Below, piece by piece: positions 1-5,618 of a stretch of DNA of 5,618 bases. Source of the DNA: Gaiella sp051003695 (GTDB lineage: Bacteria > Actinomycetota > Thermoleophilia > Gaiellales > Gaiellaceae); NCBI GenBank assembly GCA_051003695.1, contig JBPCLB010000298.1, positions 1 through 5,618 on the forward strand, read 5' to 3'. Within the stretch, counting starts at the first letter, position 1, and every line of letters starts with the position of its first letter. The translations under genes and the position numbers were made by a program. The notes beneath the pieces are model-generated. The model made no database searches, had not been told where the DNA came from, and saw only the letters and a program-made list of their open reading frames with translations.

Positions 1-243
1 GGCGTCGAGCGGGCCGACCTCTAGGCCGGGAACCCGGCGCGCCTCCGCTGCAAGCTCGACCGGCCGCAGCAGCGCCTTCGAGGGCATGCAGGCGTAGTAG
101 GCGCACTCACCGCCGACCAGCCGCTCCTCGACGATCGCGACCTCGAGCCCGCGTTCGCCGAGTCGACCTGCGACGACTTCACCCGTCGATCCTGCGCCGA
201 GCACGACGACGTCGAACTCGCGCTCGGCGGGAGGACCGGTCAC
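1..243 (-). CDS. FAD/NAD(P)-dependent disulfide oxidoreductase, N-terminal part (runs off the left edge)
   Basis: This is a flavoprotein of the pyridine nucleotide-disulfide oxidoreductase class (dihydrolipoamide dehydrogenase / mercuric reductase type). Only the first 81 residues are in the window. An N-terminal beta strand leads into the FAD-binding Rossmann motif GAGSTGE (residues 16-22). An acidic end of the second strand follows (VAIVEE, 35-40). The redox-active motif is GGECAYYACMPSK (44-56), whose Cys47 and Cys52 keep the CxxxxC spacing of the class I active-site disulfide. The start is GTG and shares GTGA with the stop of the upstream CapA-family gene, which implies translational coupling. 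No good Shine-Dalgarno is present. The protein should be cytosolic and pass electrons from NAD(P)H through FAD to the disulfide. The substrate cannot be told: the AYYACMPSK form differs from the LNxGCxPSK form of true dihydrolipoamide dehydrogenases, so I give no symbol. The NAD(P)-binding and dimerisation domains would lie to the left. Confidence 0.88.
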   Translation of the reverse strand, partial: MTGPPAEREFDVVVLGAGSTGEVVAGRLGERGLEVAIVEERLVGGECAYYACMPSKALLRPVELAAEARRVPGLEVGPLDA

Positions 244-1361
244 CGCGAGAGCACCCCGGTCGACGCGATCTTGACCGCTCGAGCCCCGAAGTCCTGGCGC
301 GACAGCGTCCGCACGAGACCGAGGGCGCTCTCCGACGGATCGATCGCCGGCACACCGTCGCGGACGAGGCGCGTCGGCACCAGCGTCCCCGTCTCGAAGG
401 TGCCGTCACCGCGAATCGTCACGCGCAGGATCGCGCTGATCGAGAGCGGTCCCCCGAGCGAGAAGACCTTGTACCCCGCGAAGTTCCCGAGCGAGTAGGC
501 GATCAGACGGCCTTTGTACCACTCCATCCCGCGCAGCACGTGCGGCCCGTGACCGACCACGAGGTCGGCGCCCGCATCGACGACCGCGTGGGTGAAGCGG
601 ACGAGATCCCCGCGGTTCTCGCCGAGGTACTTCTCGACGCCCCGTGCGACACGCTGCCGCTCCACGCCCTCCGCGCCGCCGTGCATCGTCACGACGACGA
701 CGTCGGCCCGTCGCGCCGCCTGACGCACGAGCCGTGCCGCGGCCGGCACGTTCGTGAGCGACGCAGCCCAGCGATACGACGCGAACCCGAGGATCGCGAC
801 CCGGATCTGCCCGACACGCTGGATCGTGATCTGCCCGGGCCGCCCGGTCCAGAGTAGGCCGGCCCGGTCGAGAGCCGCGAGCGTCTGCCGTTGCCCGGCC
901 GCACCGAAGTCGTACGCGTGGTTGTTCGCGACGTTCAGCACCGTAAACCTCGCCTGGGCAAGCCAGCGCGCGTACGCGGGCGGGGTCTGGAACGCGTAGC
1001 AGTTGGTGCTTCCAGCCCGACACTTCGACGATCCGCCCACCGACAGCGTGCCTTCGAGGTTCCCCAGGACGACATCGCCGGCGAGATCCGCCTGTACGCC
1101 GGAGAAGAACGTGCGTCCGCCGTCGGGTGGCAGGTTCGGAGTGGAGCCCATCACGATGTCACCGGTCGCGGCGATCGTCACGAGTCCGCTCGGCGGCGGT
1201 CGCTTGACGGGAGGCGTGGTCGCAGGTTTACCCGGTTGCGTCGCCGAGACGGGCGTGGGGACGGGAATCGCCCGCGGTACTCCGTCGACGACCGCGGCGA
1301 TCGCGAACCCGAGCAGCGTCATCACCGCTCCGGCGCGCAGCGCGAGGGCGAGCACCCTCAC
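240..1361 (-). CDS. CapA-family (poly-gamma-glutamate synthesis type) protein with N-terminal membrane segment
   Basis: The 373-aa protein belongs to the CapA/PgsA family, which has a calcineurin-like metallophosphatase fold. A hydrophobic stretch (about residues 4-26) is a signal peptide or membrane anchor. A Pro/Thr-rich linker (about 29-58) joins it to the catalytic domain (about 60-335), which should face the outside of the cell. Visible family motifs are TGDIVMG (66-72), GNLEG (100-104), NVANNHAYDFG (143-153), VVTMHGGAE (223-231), VVGHGPHV (268-275) and IAYSLGNFAGY (287-297). Asp68, Glu103, His148, His227, His271 and His274 are candidate metal or catalytic residues. Cys114 and Cys121 could form a disulfide, consistent with export. 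The GTG start lies 9 nt after the metallopeptidase stop and has no clear ribosome site. An in-frame ATG at 1322 (residue 14) has GGAG 5 bases before it but would cut into the membrane segment. The family is named for capsule synthesis, but no capB/capC partner is present here, so an actual polymer role is not shown. Confidence 0.88.
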   Translation of the reverse strand: MRVLALALRAGAVMTLLGFAIAAVVDGVPRAIPVPTPVSATQPGKPATTPPVKRPPPSGLVTIAATGDIVMGSTPNLPPDGGRTFFSGVQADLAGDVVLGNLEGTLSVGGSSKCRAGSTNCYAFQTPPAYARWLAQARFTVLNVANNHAYDFGAAGQRQTLAALDRAGLLWTGRPGQITIQRVGQIRVAILGFASYRWAASLTNVPAAARLVRQAARRADVVVVTMHGGAEGVERQRVARGVEKYLGENRGDLVRFTHAVVDAGADLVVGHGPHVLRGMEWYKGRLIAYSLGNFAGYKVFSLGGPLSISAILRVTIRGDGTFETGTLVPTRLVRDGVPAIDPSESALGLVRTLSRQDFGARAVKIASTGVLSR

Positions 1362-1370
1362 GTCGGGCTG

Positions 1371-2057
1371 CTAGTCGCGGTTGCCGAGGAAGATGAGCGC
1401 GTAGTACGCGAGCTGCGTGAGCGCTGCGAGAGCGGCCGCGACGTACGTCATCGCGGCGGCCGTGAGCACCTTCTTCGCGCCGCCCCGTTCGCCCTCGGTG
1501 ACGAGCCCGAGCTCTCGAACCTGGACGAGCGCGCGCCGCGAGGCGTCGAACTCGACCGGCAGGGTCACGAGCTGGAAGACGACGACGACGGAGAAGAGCA
1601 CGATCGCGAGCTGTACGAGCCCGAGCAGACCCAAGATCGCGCCACCCATCAGCAGAAAGATCCACGCGCTGGACGCGATCGAGACGGCCGGCCACATCGC
1701 CGAGCGGAGCCGGAAGAAGGCGTAGCCCTTCGCGTGCTGAATCGCGTGACCGACCTCGTGCGCAGCGATCGCCGTCGAGGCGACTGCGCGCCCTCCGTAG
1801 ACGGGCTCCGAAAGGTGCACCGATTTCTTGCGCGGGTCGTAATGGTCCGAGAGCGGGCCTCCGGGCGAGACCTCGACGGGCACACCGTGCAAGCCGTTTC
1901 GGTCGAGGATCTGGCGCGCGACGTCCGCGCCGGTGAGATCGCTGGCGATCGGTACCTGCAGCTGCGTTGCGACCGTACGCTTGAGCCAGCCCTGGATCAC
2001 GAAACCGAGGATCAGCGGCGGGATCAGGAAAACGAGATAGAGCACGAGTCCGTCCAT
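1371..2057 (-). CDS. YugP-type membrane zinc metallopeptidase
   Basis: This is a 228-aa integral membrane protease of the neutral zinc metallopeptidase family typified by Bacillus YugP. The HExxH zinc motif is AHEVGHAIQH (residues 99-108), with His100 and His104 as zinc ligands and Glu101 as catalytic base. The downstream LPVEFDASRRA motif (166-176) is typical of the family, and Glu169 may be the third ligand. Membrane segments lie at about 3-22, 125-146, 148-168 and 200-224, with the soluble catalytic part between the first two. The frame stays open upstream, but a longer start would overlap the divergent gene. The ATG at 2057 gives a natural N-terminal helix, and a -10-like hexamer stands 8 nt before it, so a leaderless transcript is likely. 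The gene leads the leftward operon with the CapA-family gene 9 nt downstream. Family members are poorly characterised and the substrate is unknown. The family call is firm; the exact start is moderately sure. Confidence 0.9.
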   Translation of the reverse strand: MDGLVLYLVFLIPPLILGFVIQGWLKRTVATQLQVPIASDLTGADVARQILDRNGLHGVPVEVSPGGPLSDHYDPRKKSVHLSEPVYGGRAVASTAIAAHEVGHAIQHAKGYAFFRLRSAMWPAVSIASSAWIFLLMGGAILGLLGLVQLAIVLFSVVVVFQLVTLPVEFDASRRALVQVRELGLVTEGERGGAKKVLTAAAMTYVAAALAALTQLAYYALIFLGNRD

Positions 2058-2065
2058 TACCTGGA

Positions 2066-2071
2066 AATGTA
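2066..2071 (-). promoter_or_regulatory. Putative -10 element (TACATT) of the leftward operon
   Basis: The minus strand reads TACATT, a TANNNT-type -10 hexamer, followed by exactly 8 nt and then the ATG of the zinc metallopeptidase. Transcription would begin at or next to the start codon, giving a leaderless mRNA, which is common in actinobacteria. No usable Shine-Dalgarno stands before this ATG: an AGG is only 2 nt away, which is too close. No convincing -35 hexamer is seen at 16-18 bp spacing. The call rests on inspection only. Confidence 0.45.
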
Positions 2072-2080
2072 GCAACGCCG

Positions 2081-2086
2081 TACGAT
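2081..2086 (+). promoter_or_regulatory. Putative -10 element (TACGAT) of the rightward membrane-protein gene
   Basis: TACGAT fits the TANNNT pattern and is followed by 8 nt (CCCACGCG) and then the ATG at 2095. The leader has no Shine-Dalgarno, so a leaderless transcript starting at or near the A of ATG is the simplest reading. The best -35 at about 17-18 bp spacing is weak (TTACCT or TACCTG). It lies 9 bp from the opposing -10 element, so the two promoters would overlap and could exclude each other. Confidence 0.45.
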
Positions 2087-2094
2087 CCCACGCG

Positions 2095-2943
2095 ATGACC
2101 GAGCCCACCTCGCCCGAGGCGTCCGACAGACCCGTCGGCGAGGCGTACGACAATCCGCTCGAGCGGCTGCAGCTCCTCGCCGGCGACGACGACGCGATCG
2201 CGGGCTTCCTCGACGAGCTCGACGTCCACAGTCCACGTGAGCGGGAGTTGCTCTCGGAGCTCGCCCGGCAGGCCCAACTCGCGCGACCGGAGCGGTTCGA
2301 GTCCGACCACCGGCGGCTGATCGAGGCGCTCGAGAGCCTGCGCCGACACGGCTTCCACGGCTCGCGAGCCGCCTCGAGGCTCGGGGCGCCGAAACTGGTC
2401 GTGCGCTGGGCGATCGAGCTCGTCGCGCGCTACATCGTCGTCTCCTACGTGAAGCACGTCGTGATGACGCTGCGCAACCTCTACTGGGTGCGTGAGCTGG
2501 AGGCGCCGTTCGACTCGACGGAGTTCAAGCTGCTCCGCCCGGCGCGGCTCGACGCGCTGGCGCTCGTCGAGATCATGCGCTCGCGCGAGATCGGCGTGCC
2601 GTCGTTCGTCTTCGCCGGATTGTTGATCCCGCTGGCGGCGTCGATCTGGCGGCTCGCGAGCGGCTTCAGCTTCGACGCGTGGTGGGAGGCGGCGTTGATC
2701 GGCGTCGTGAGCGCGCTCGTCGGCGTCGCGATCTCGTGGGTGATCCTCCGCGGGACCGCGCTCGCCTCGAGGCGGATCCGCCTCACCACGCGCGAGCCGC
2801 TCGCGACCGTCTGGGAGTCGGTCGGCTGGTGCGGCACTCCGCCCCGAGACCAGTCACGCAAGTTCGCGACGATCGCGATCGTGCTGATGGTCGGCGTCTG
2901 GATCGTGCTGCCGCTGTTGATCGGGCTCGCGCTCGCTACCTGA
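2095..2943 (+). CDS. Uncharacterised membrane protein with three C-terminal membrane segments
   Basis: I do not recognise a family for this 282-aa protein. The N-terminal part (about residues 1-98) is soluble, charged and mostly helical in appearance, with many Glu, Asp and Arg (for example SPRERELLSELARQAQ, 46-61). A moderately hydrophobic stretch (about 100-128) may lie on or in the membrane. Clear transmembrane segments are at about 168-187, 199-219 and 257-279, and the protein ends directly after the last one. Between them is an Arg-rich, probably cytosolic, loop (ASRRIRLTTREP, 224-235). No catalytic motif, nucleotide-binding loop or metal motif is visible. The frame is supported by its position between two divergent/convergent blocks, hydrophobic segments encoded coherently on this strand, a -10-like box 8 nt before the ATG, and the lack of another plausible gene over 2095-2853. 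Its last 90 nt overlap the 3' end of lutC on the other strand. It is transcribed alone, so context does not reveal a role. Confidence 0.8.
   Translation: MTEPTSPEASDRPVGEAYDNPLERLQLLAGDDDAIAGFLDELDVHSPRERELLSELARQAQLARPERFESDHRRLIEALESLRRHGFHGSRAASRLGAPKLVVRWAIELVARYIVVSYVKHVVMTLRNLYWVRELEAPFDSTEFKLLRPARLDALALVEIMRSREIGVPSFVFAGLLIPLAASIWRLASGFSFDAWWEAALIGVVSALVGVAISWVILRGTALASRRIRLTTREPLATVWESVGWCGTPPRDQSRKFATIAIVLMVGVWIVLPLLIGLALAT
2854..2943. other. Convergent 3' overlap of lutC and the membrane-protein gene
   Basis: The last 90 nt of the rightward gene and the last 90 nt of lutC (29 codons plus stop) are the same DNA read on opposite strands. On the plus strand this encodes the final transmembrane segment. 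On the minus strand it encodes a tail rich in Asp, His, Gln and Arg. No space remains for a terminator between the genes, and no hairpin with a T-run is visible nearby, so the two transcripts would overlap at their 3' ends. Confidence 0.8.
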
Positions 2944-3570
2944 CGGAGGCTGCGCCGGTTCGCCTGCCGAGGGTTCTTCGGCCACGAGGACGACGAGTGT
3001 GCGCGGGCCGTGCACGCCCTCCACCCGATCGAGCTCGATGTCCGATGTCGCCGAGGGGCCTGAGATGAGCGTGATCGGCCTCGCCACGTCTGCGAGCACC
3101 GCCAGCGCCTCCGGCACGAGCTCGACGATCTCCGACTCTCGCACGACGCACACGTGGAGGTCGGGCACGAGCGTGAGTGCGCGGCGGCCCTCGTCCGGAG
3201 CGGCCGTCAGGACGATCGTTCCCGTCTCGGCGATCGCGACCGTACAGCCGGTGAGCACACCGTCGAGCGCGTCGAGCTCGCGGGCGCTCAGACCCTCGTC
3301 CTCGACGAGCTCGAGCGCGGGCGGCCGCCAGGCGCGCGGGAACCCGGCGGGTACGACGAGGCGGCCGCGGCACACCTCGGCCACCGCGGCAGCGACGTCG
3401 GTGACGCGGCGCACCTCGGCGCGATACTCGCCGGCGCGCATGCAGAAGAGAGCCACACGCTCCTTGCGGTCGCGGGTGCCGGCCGTCCGGTAGGAGCGCG
3501 AGACCTCGGGCCGAGGCGCCCCGGCAACCGCGCTCCTGACCCGGCCGAGGATCTCCTCCCGCGCGCTCAT
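2854..3570 (-). CDS. lutC: L-lactate utilisation protein LutC (LUD domain)
   Basis: The 238-aa protein is the LutC (YkgG-like) subunit of the LutABC complex, which oxidises L-lactate to pyruvate in the cytoplasm. The N-terminus MSAREEILGRVR is typical. The LUD domain shows GCTVAIAETGTIVLTA (residues 108-123), a conserved LVPDLHVCVV stretch (134-143) and the family ending ISGPSATSDIEL followed by GVHGPR (169-180, 185-190). The ATG at 3570 shares ATGA with the lutB stop, which argues for this start over an in-frame GTG 15 nt upstream. Normal LutC proteins end soon after the GVHGP motif. Here the frame continues for about 41 more residues (198-238) with a low-complexity, charged tail rich in Asp, His, Gln and Arg that overlaps the convergent gene. 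The tail is probably a by-product of losing the usual stop. A sequencing error near codon 198 is the other explanation. Confidence 0.93.
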   Translation of the reverse strand: MSAREEILGRVRSAVAGAPRPEVSRSYRTAGTRDRKERVALFCMRAGEYRAEVRRVTDVAAAVAEVCRGRLVVPAGFPRAWRPPALELVEDEGLSARELDALDGVLTGCTVAIAETGTIVLTAAPDEGRRALTLVPDLHVCVVRESEIVELVPEALAVLADVARPITLISGPSATSDIELDRVEGVHGPRTLVVLVAEEPSAGEPAQPPSGSEREPDQQRQHDPDADHQHDRDRRELA

Positions 3571-4937
3571 CGGCGCCGCCACCACTCGCGGAAGCTCTCG
3601 GGCGCGACGGGCTTCAGGTCGCGCGTCCTCGTCCAGGCCGCAAGAGGCGGCGGCAGTCGGCGCAGCATTCCCTCATGGAGGAACGGCCTCTGCAGCAAGC
3701 GCGCGAGAGCCTGCGCGAAGGCGAGCCGCCGTGGCGCGCCGAGAATCCACGCGACCGTGCGCATGCCCGTCCGCTCGCGCGTCGGCCCCTGCGCGGCGGT
3801 GACCTTCGCGCGCAGATGGACGAGCACGGACGGGATGTCGATCTTGACCGGGCACACGTCGTAGCAGGCCCCGCACAGCGTCGAGGCGAACGGGAGCGAC
3901 GGCGCCTCCTCGACTCCCAGGAGCTGGGGCGTCAGGATCGCTCCGATCGGACCGGGATAGACCGAGCCGTAGGCGTGCCCGCCCGTGCGCGTGTAGACCG
4001 GGCAGACGTTGAGACAGGCGCTGCAGCGGATGCACGCGAGCGCCTGCCGGCCCACCTCGTCGCGCAGCACGCGCGTGCGTCCGTTGTCGAGCAAGACGAC
4101 GTGGAGCTCCTGTCCCTCTGTCGCGCCGGTCCAGAGCGAGGTGTACGGGTTCATCCGCTCGCCGGTCGCCGACCGCGGCAGCAGCTGGAGGAATACCTCG
4201 AGGTCGGCGAAGCGCGGCAGCAGCTTCTCGATCCCGAGCACGCTCACGAGGACGGGCGGCAGCGTCGTGCACATGCGCCCGTTCCCCTCCGACTCGACGA
4301 CGCAGACCGTGCCCGTCTCGGCGATCCCGAAGTTGGCGCCGCTCACCCCCATCCGCACGTCGAGGAACTTCTCCCGCAGGTAGACGCGCGCCGCCTCGGC
4401 GAGGTCGCCCGGCTCGTCGGACGCGATTCCGGGCGCGATCGTGCGCGCGAAGAGGTCACGGATCTCGCGCCGGTTGCGATGGATCGCCGGGACGAGGATG
4501 TGCGACGGCCAGTCTCCGTCGAGCTGGAGGATCAGCTCCGCGAAGTCAGTCTCGAGCGCGCGGATCCCGGCGGCGGCGAGCGCGTCGTTGAGGCCGATCT
4601 CGTCCGTGGTCAGGGACTTGACCTTCAGCACCTCGTCGATCCCGTGCTCGCGTGCCACTCGGGCGACGACGGCGTTCGCCTCGGCGGCGTCGCAGGCCCA
4701 GTGAACGTGGCCTCCGCGAGCCTCGACGGCGGCCTCGAACTGGACGAGGTAGCCCTCGAGGCCGACGAGGACGTCGGCCTTGATCGCGCGGCCGGCCTCG
4801 CGCAGCTCCTCCCAGTCGGGCAGCTCGCCGACGACGCGCGCCCGCTTCGCCTGGATCGTGTCGGTCGCGTTCCGCAGGTTCGTGCGCAGCTGGACGTTCG
4901 CCAGCTCGACCCGGGCGGCCTCGGGGAACGGCCTCAC
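3567..4937 (-). CDS. lutB: L-lactate utilisation iron-sulfur protein LutB
   Basis: The 456-aa protein is the central iron-sulfur subunit of the LutABC L-lactate oxidation complex. An N-terminal helical part (about 1-75) precedes a LUD domain with VKSLTTDEIGLNDAL (106-120) and GANFGIAETGTVCVVE (200-215). Then come two [4Fe-4S] motifs: CxxCxxCxxxCP with Cys302, 305, 308 and 312, and CxxCxxxCP with Cys355, 358 and 362. Between them is the signature GSVYPGPIGAILTPQLLG (324-341). The C-terminal LutB region ends PESFREWW (446-453). Its length fits the family. The start is GTG at 4937, sharing GTGA with the lutA stop. The frame is open far upstream, but that part lies antisense-free only within lutA and is Arg-rich and unrelated to the family. 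No Shine-Dalgarno is seen, so translation is probably coupled to lutA. The same IAETGT motif recurs in lutC, reflecting the shared LUD fold. Confidence 0.95.
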   Translation of the reverse strand: MRPFPEAARVELANVQLRTNLRNATDTIQAKRARVVGELPDWEELREAGRAIKADVLVGLEGYLVQFEAAVEARGGHVHWACDAAEANAVVARVAREHGIDEVLKVKSLTTDEIGLNDALAAAGIRALETDFAELILQLDGDWPSHILVPAIHRNRREIRDLFARTIAPGIASDEPGDLAEAARVYLREKFLDVRMGVSGANFGIAETGTVCVVESEGNGRMCTTLPPVLVSVLGIEKLLPRFADLEVFLQLLPRSATGERMNPYTSLWTGATEGQELHVVLLDNGRTRVLRDEVGRQALACIRCSACLNVCPVYTRTGGHAYGSVYPGPIGAILTPQLLGVEEAPSLPFASTLCGACYDVCPVKIDIPSVLVHLRAKVTAAQGPTRERTGMRTVAWILGAPRRLAFAQALARLLQRPFLHEGMLRRLPPPLAAWTRTRDLKPVAPESFREWWRRR

Positions 4938-5605
4938 GTCGAGGCGAGGATCTCGGCGAGATGGACTGTGCGCACCGGCGAGCGGCGACGTGAGAGACCG
5001 CCGCCGATCTGGAGCAGGCAGGAGGCGTCGAGCGCGGTGCACACCTCGGCGCCGGTGGCGAGCAGGCTGTCGCACTTGTCGGCCAGCATCGCGCTCGAGG
5101 TGTCGGCGTTCTTGAGCGAGAACGTGCCGCCGAACCCGCAGCATTCGTCCGCGCGCGGCAGCTGCACGAGCTCGAGCCCGCGCACGCACCGCAGGAGCCG
5201 GAGGGGCGCGTCGCCGACCCGCGTCACCCGCAGCGAGTGACAGGTCGGGTGGTAGGCGACGCGATGCGGGAAGGTCGCACCGACGTCCTCCACGCCGAGC
5301 TCCCCGACGAGGAGCTCCGAGAGCTCGAAGACGTTGCCGGCGCCGTAGCTCTCGCGCAGGGTGCCGACGCACGAGGACGAGGGCGAGACGACCGCCTCGT
5401 ACTCGGAGAACATCTCGGCGAAACGCTTGGCCAGCCGGGCGGCCTCGTCGGGATAGCCGCTATTCAAGTGCATCTGGCCGCAGCATGTCTGCCGCTCGGG
5501 GAAGACGACCTCGTGGCCGAGCCGCTCGAGCACCCGCACCGTCGCCTTCGCGACCTCCGGGAAGACGGTGTCGCCGATGCAGGTGACGAAAAGCGCGATC
5601 CGCAC
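4934..5605 (-). CDS. lutA: L-lactate utilisation protein LutA (CCG-domain protein)
   Basis: The 223-aa protein is the LutA (YkgE-like) subunit of the LutABC complex and resembles the C-terminal half of heterodisulfide reductase B and GlpC. It carries two cysteine-rich CCG domains. The first has Cys9, the CCGQMHLNSG motif (41-50) and Cys79 in PSSSCVG. The second has Cys122 in YHPTCHS, CCGFGGTFSLK (155-165) and Cys196 in DASC. These cysteines are expected to bind an iron-sulfur cluster and to pass electrons together with LutB. The protein lacks membrane segments and should be cytosolic. The start is GTG at 5605 and gives the standard N-terminus MRIALFVTCIGD. The only ribosome-site candidate is a weak GAGCGG 7 nt upstream. 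A TGA stands directly before the GTG, in a frame that could be the last codons of an upstream gene, so lutA may not be the first gene of its operon. Confidence 0.94.
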   Translation of the reverse strand: MRIALFVTCIGDTVFPEVAKATVRVLERLGHEVVFPERQTCCGQMHLNSGYPDEAARLAKRFAEMFSEYEAVVSPSSSCVGTLRESYGAGNVFELSELLVGELGVEDVGATFPHRVAYHPTCHSLRVTRVGDAPLRLLRCVRGLELVQLPRADECCGFGGTFSLKNADTSSAMLADKCDSLLATGAEVCTALDASCLLQIGGGLSRRRSPVRTVHLAEILAST

Positions 5606-5618
5606 TCAGAGCCGCTCG

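Noticed and set aside
891..2072. A 393-codon open frame on the plus strand across the CapA and metallopeptidase genes
   Set aside because: It is antisense to two confident genes, spans their junction, and is a low-complexity Arg/Asp/Glu-rich translation with no recognisable fold.
2079..2084. CGTACG palindrome in the divergent spacer as a possible operator
   Set aside because: A single 6-bp palindrome without flanking dyad symmetry is too short to support an operator.
2058..2153. A longer N-terminus for the zinc metallopeptidase (32 extra residues)
   Set aside because: It would overlap the divergent gene's coding start and promoter, and family members begin directly with the first membrane helix, as from the ATG at 2057.
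1228..2457. A 409-codon open frame on the minus strand covering the divergent spacer
   Set aside because: It runs across the promoter region, antisense to the membrane-protein gene and out of frame with the metallopeptidase. The translation is Arg/Ala-rich without motifs.
2966..2982. A small hairpin (5-bp stem GCCGA/TCGGC with a 7-nt loop) just after the membrane-protein stop
   Set aside because: The stem is short, there is no T-run, and it lies inside the lutC coding sequence. Such stems are expected by chance at this GC content.
3849..4237. The second iron-sulfur motif of LutB seeming to lack a fourth cysteine (CxxCxxxCP)
   Set aside because: This shortened motif is the normal form in LutB proteins as I know them, so it is not a defect.
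3675..5240. A 521-codon open frame on the plus strand, opposite lutB and part of lutA
   Set aside because: It is a by-product of high GC and codon bias on the minus strand. Its translation is rich in Arg, Asp, Glu and Leu without any domain, while the opposite strand has textbook LutA and LutB motifs.
4938..5372. A 145-residue N-terminal extension of LutB
   Set aside because: The stretch lies wholly within lutA in another frame, is Arg/Ala-rich, and has no similarity to LutB. The GTGA overlap gives a natural start.

Overview
The window is very GC-rich, with strong G/C at third codon positions, several GTG start codons, almost no Shine-Dalgarno sequences, and tightly packed genes with 4-nt stop/start overlaps. 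Together with the gene families present, this suggests a high-GC actinobacterium, perhaps of the Thermoleophilia/Gaiellales type. The taxonomic guess is inference only. No rRNA, tRNA, CRISPR array, insertion sequence or long repeat is visible, and no stretch over 300 bases lacks a gene.

Left block (1-2057, minus strand). Three genes read leftwards as one apparent operon. A YugP-type membrane zinc metallopeptidase comes first (1371-2057). After a 9-nt gap follows a CapA-family (poly-gamma-glutamate synthesis type) metallophosphatase-fold protein with an N-terminal membrane segment (240-1361). A GTGA overlap then leads into a FAD/NAD(P)-dependent disulfide oxidoreductase, of which only the first 81 residues lie in the window (1-243). 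The first two products are membrane-bound or exported, and the third is a cytosolic flavoenzyme. Their joint role cannot be read from the sequence.

Middle (2058-2943). A 37-bp divergent intergenic region holds two back-to-back -10-like hexamers. Each ends exactly 8 nt before a start codon, which suggests two leaderless transcripts. The rightward transcript encodes an unrecognised 282-aa membrane protein (2095-2943).

Right block (2854-5605, minus strand). A complete lutA-lutB-lutC set is joined by GTGA and ATGA overlaps. It encodes the iron-sulfur enzyme complex that oxidises L-lactate to pyruvate. The lutC reading frame runs 90 nt into the convergent membrane-protein gene and so gains a polar C-terminal tail not expected for the family. 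The promoter of the lut operon is beyond the right edge, and a possible upstream gene may end immediately before lutA.

I see no clearly new biological system. The most interesting items are the compact divergent leaderless promoter pair, the uncharacterised membrane protein it drives, and the convergent lutC overlap.
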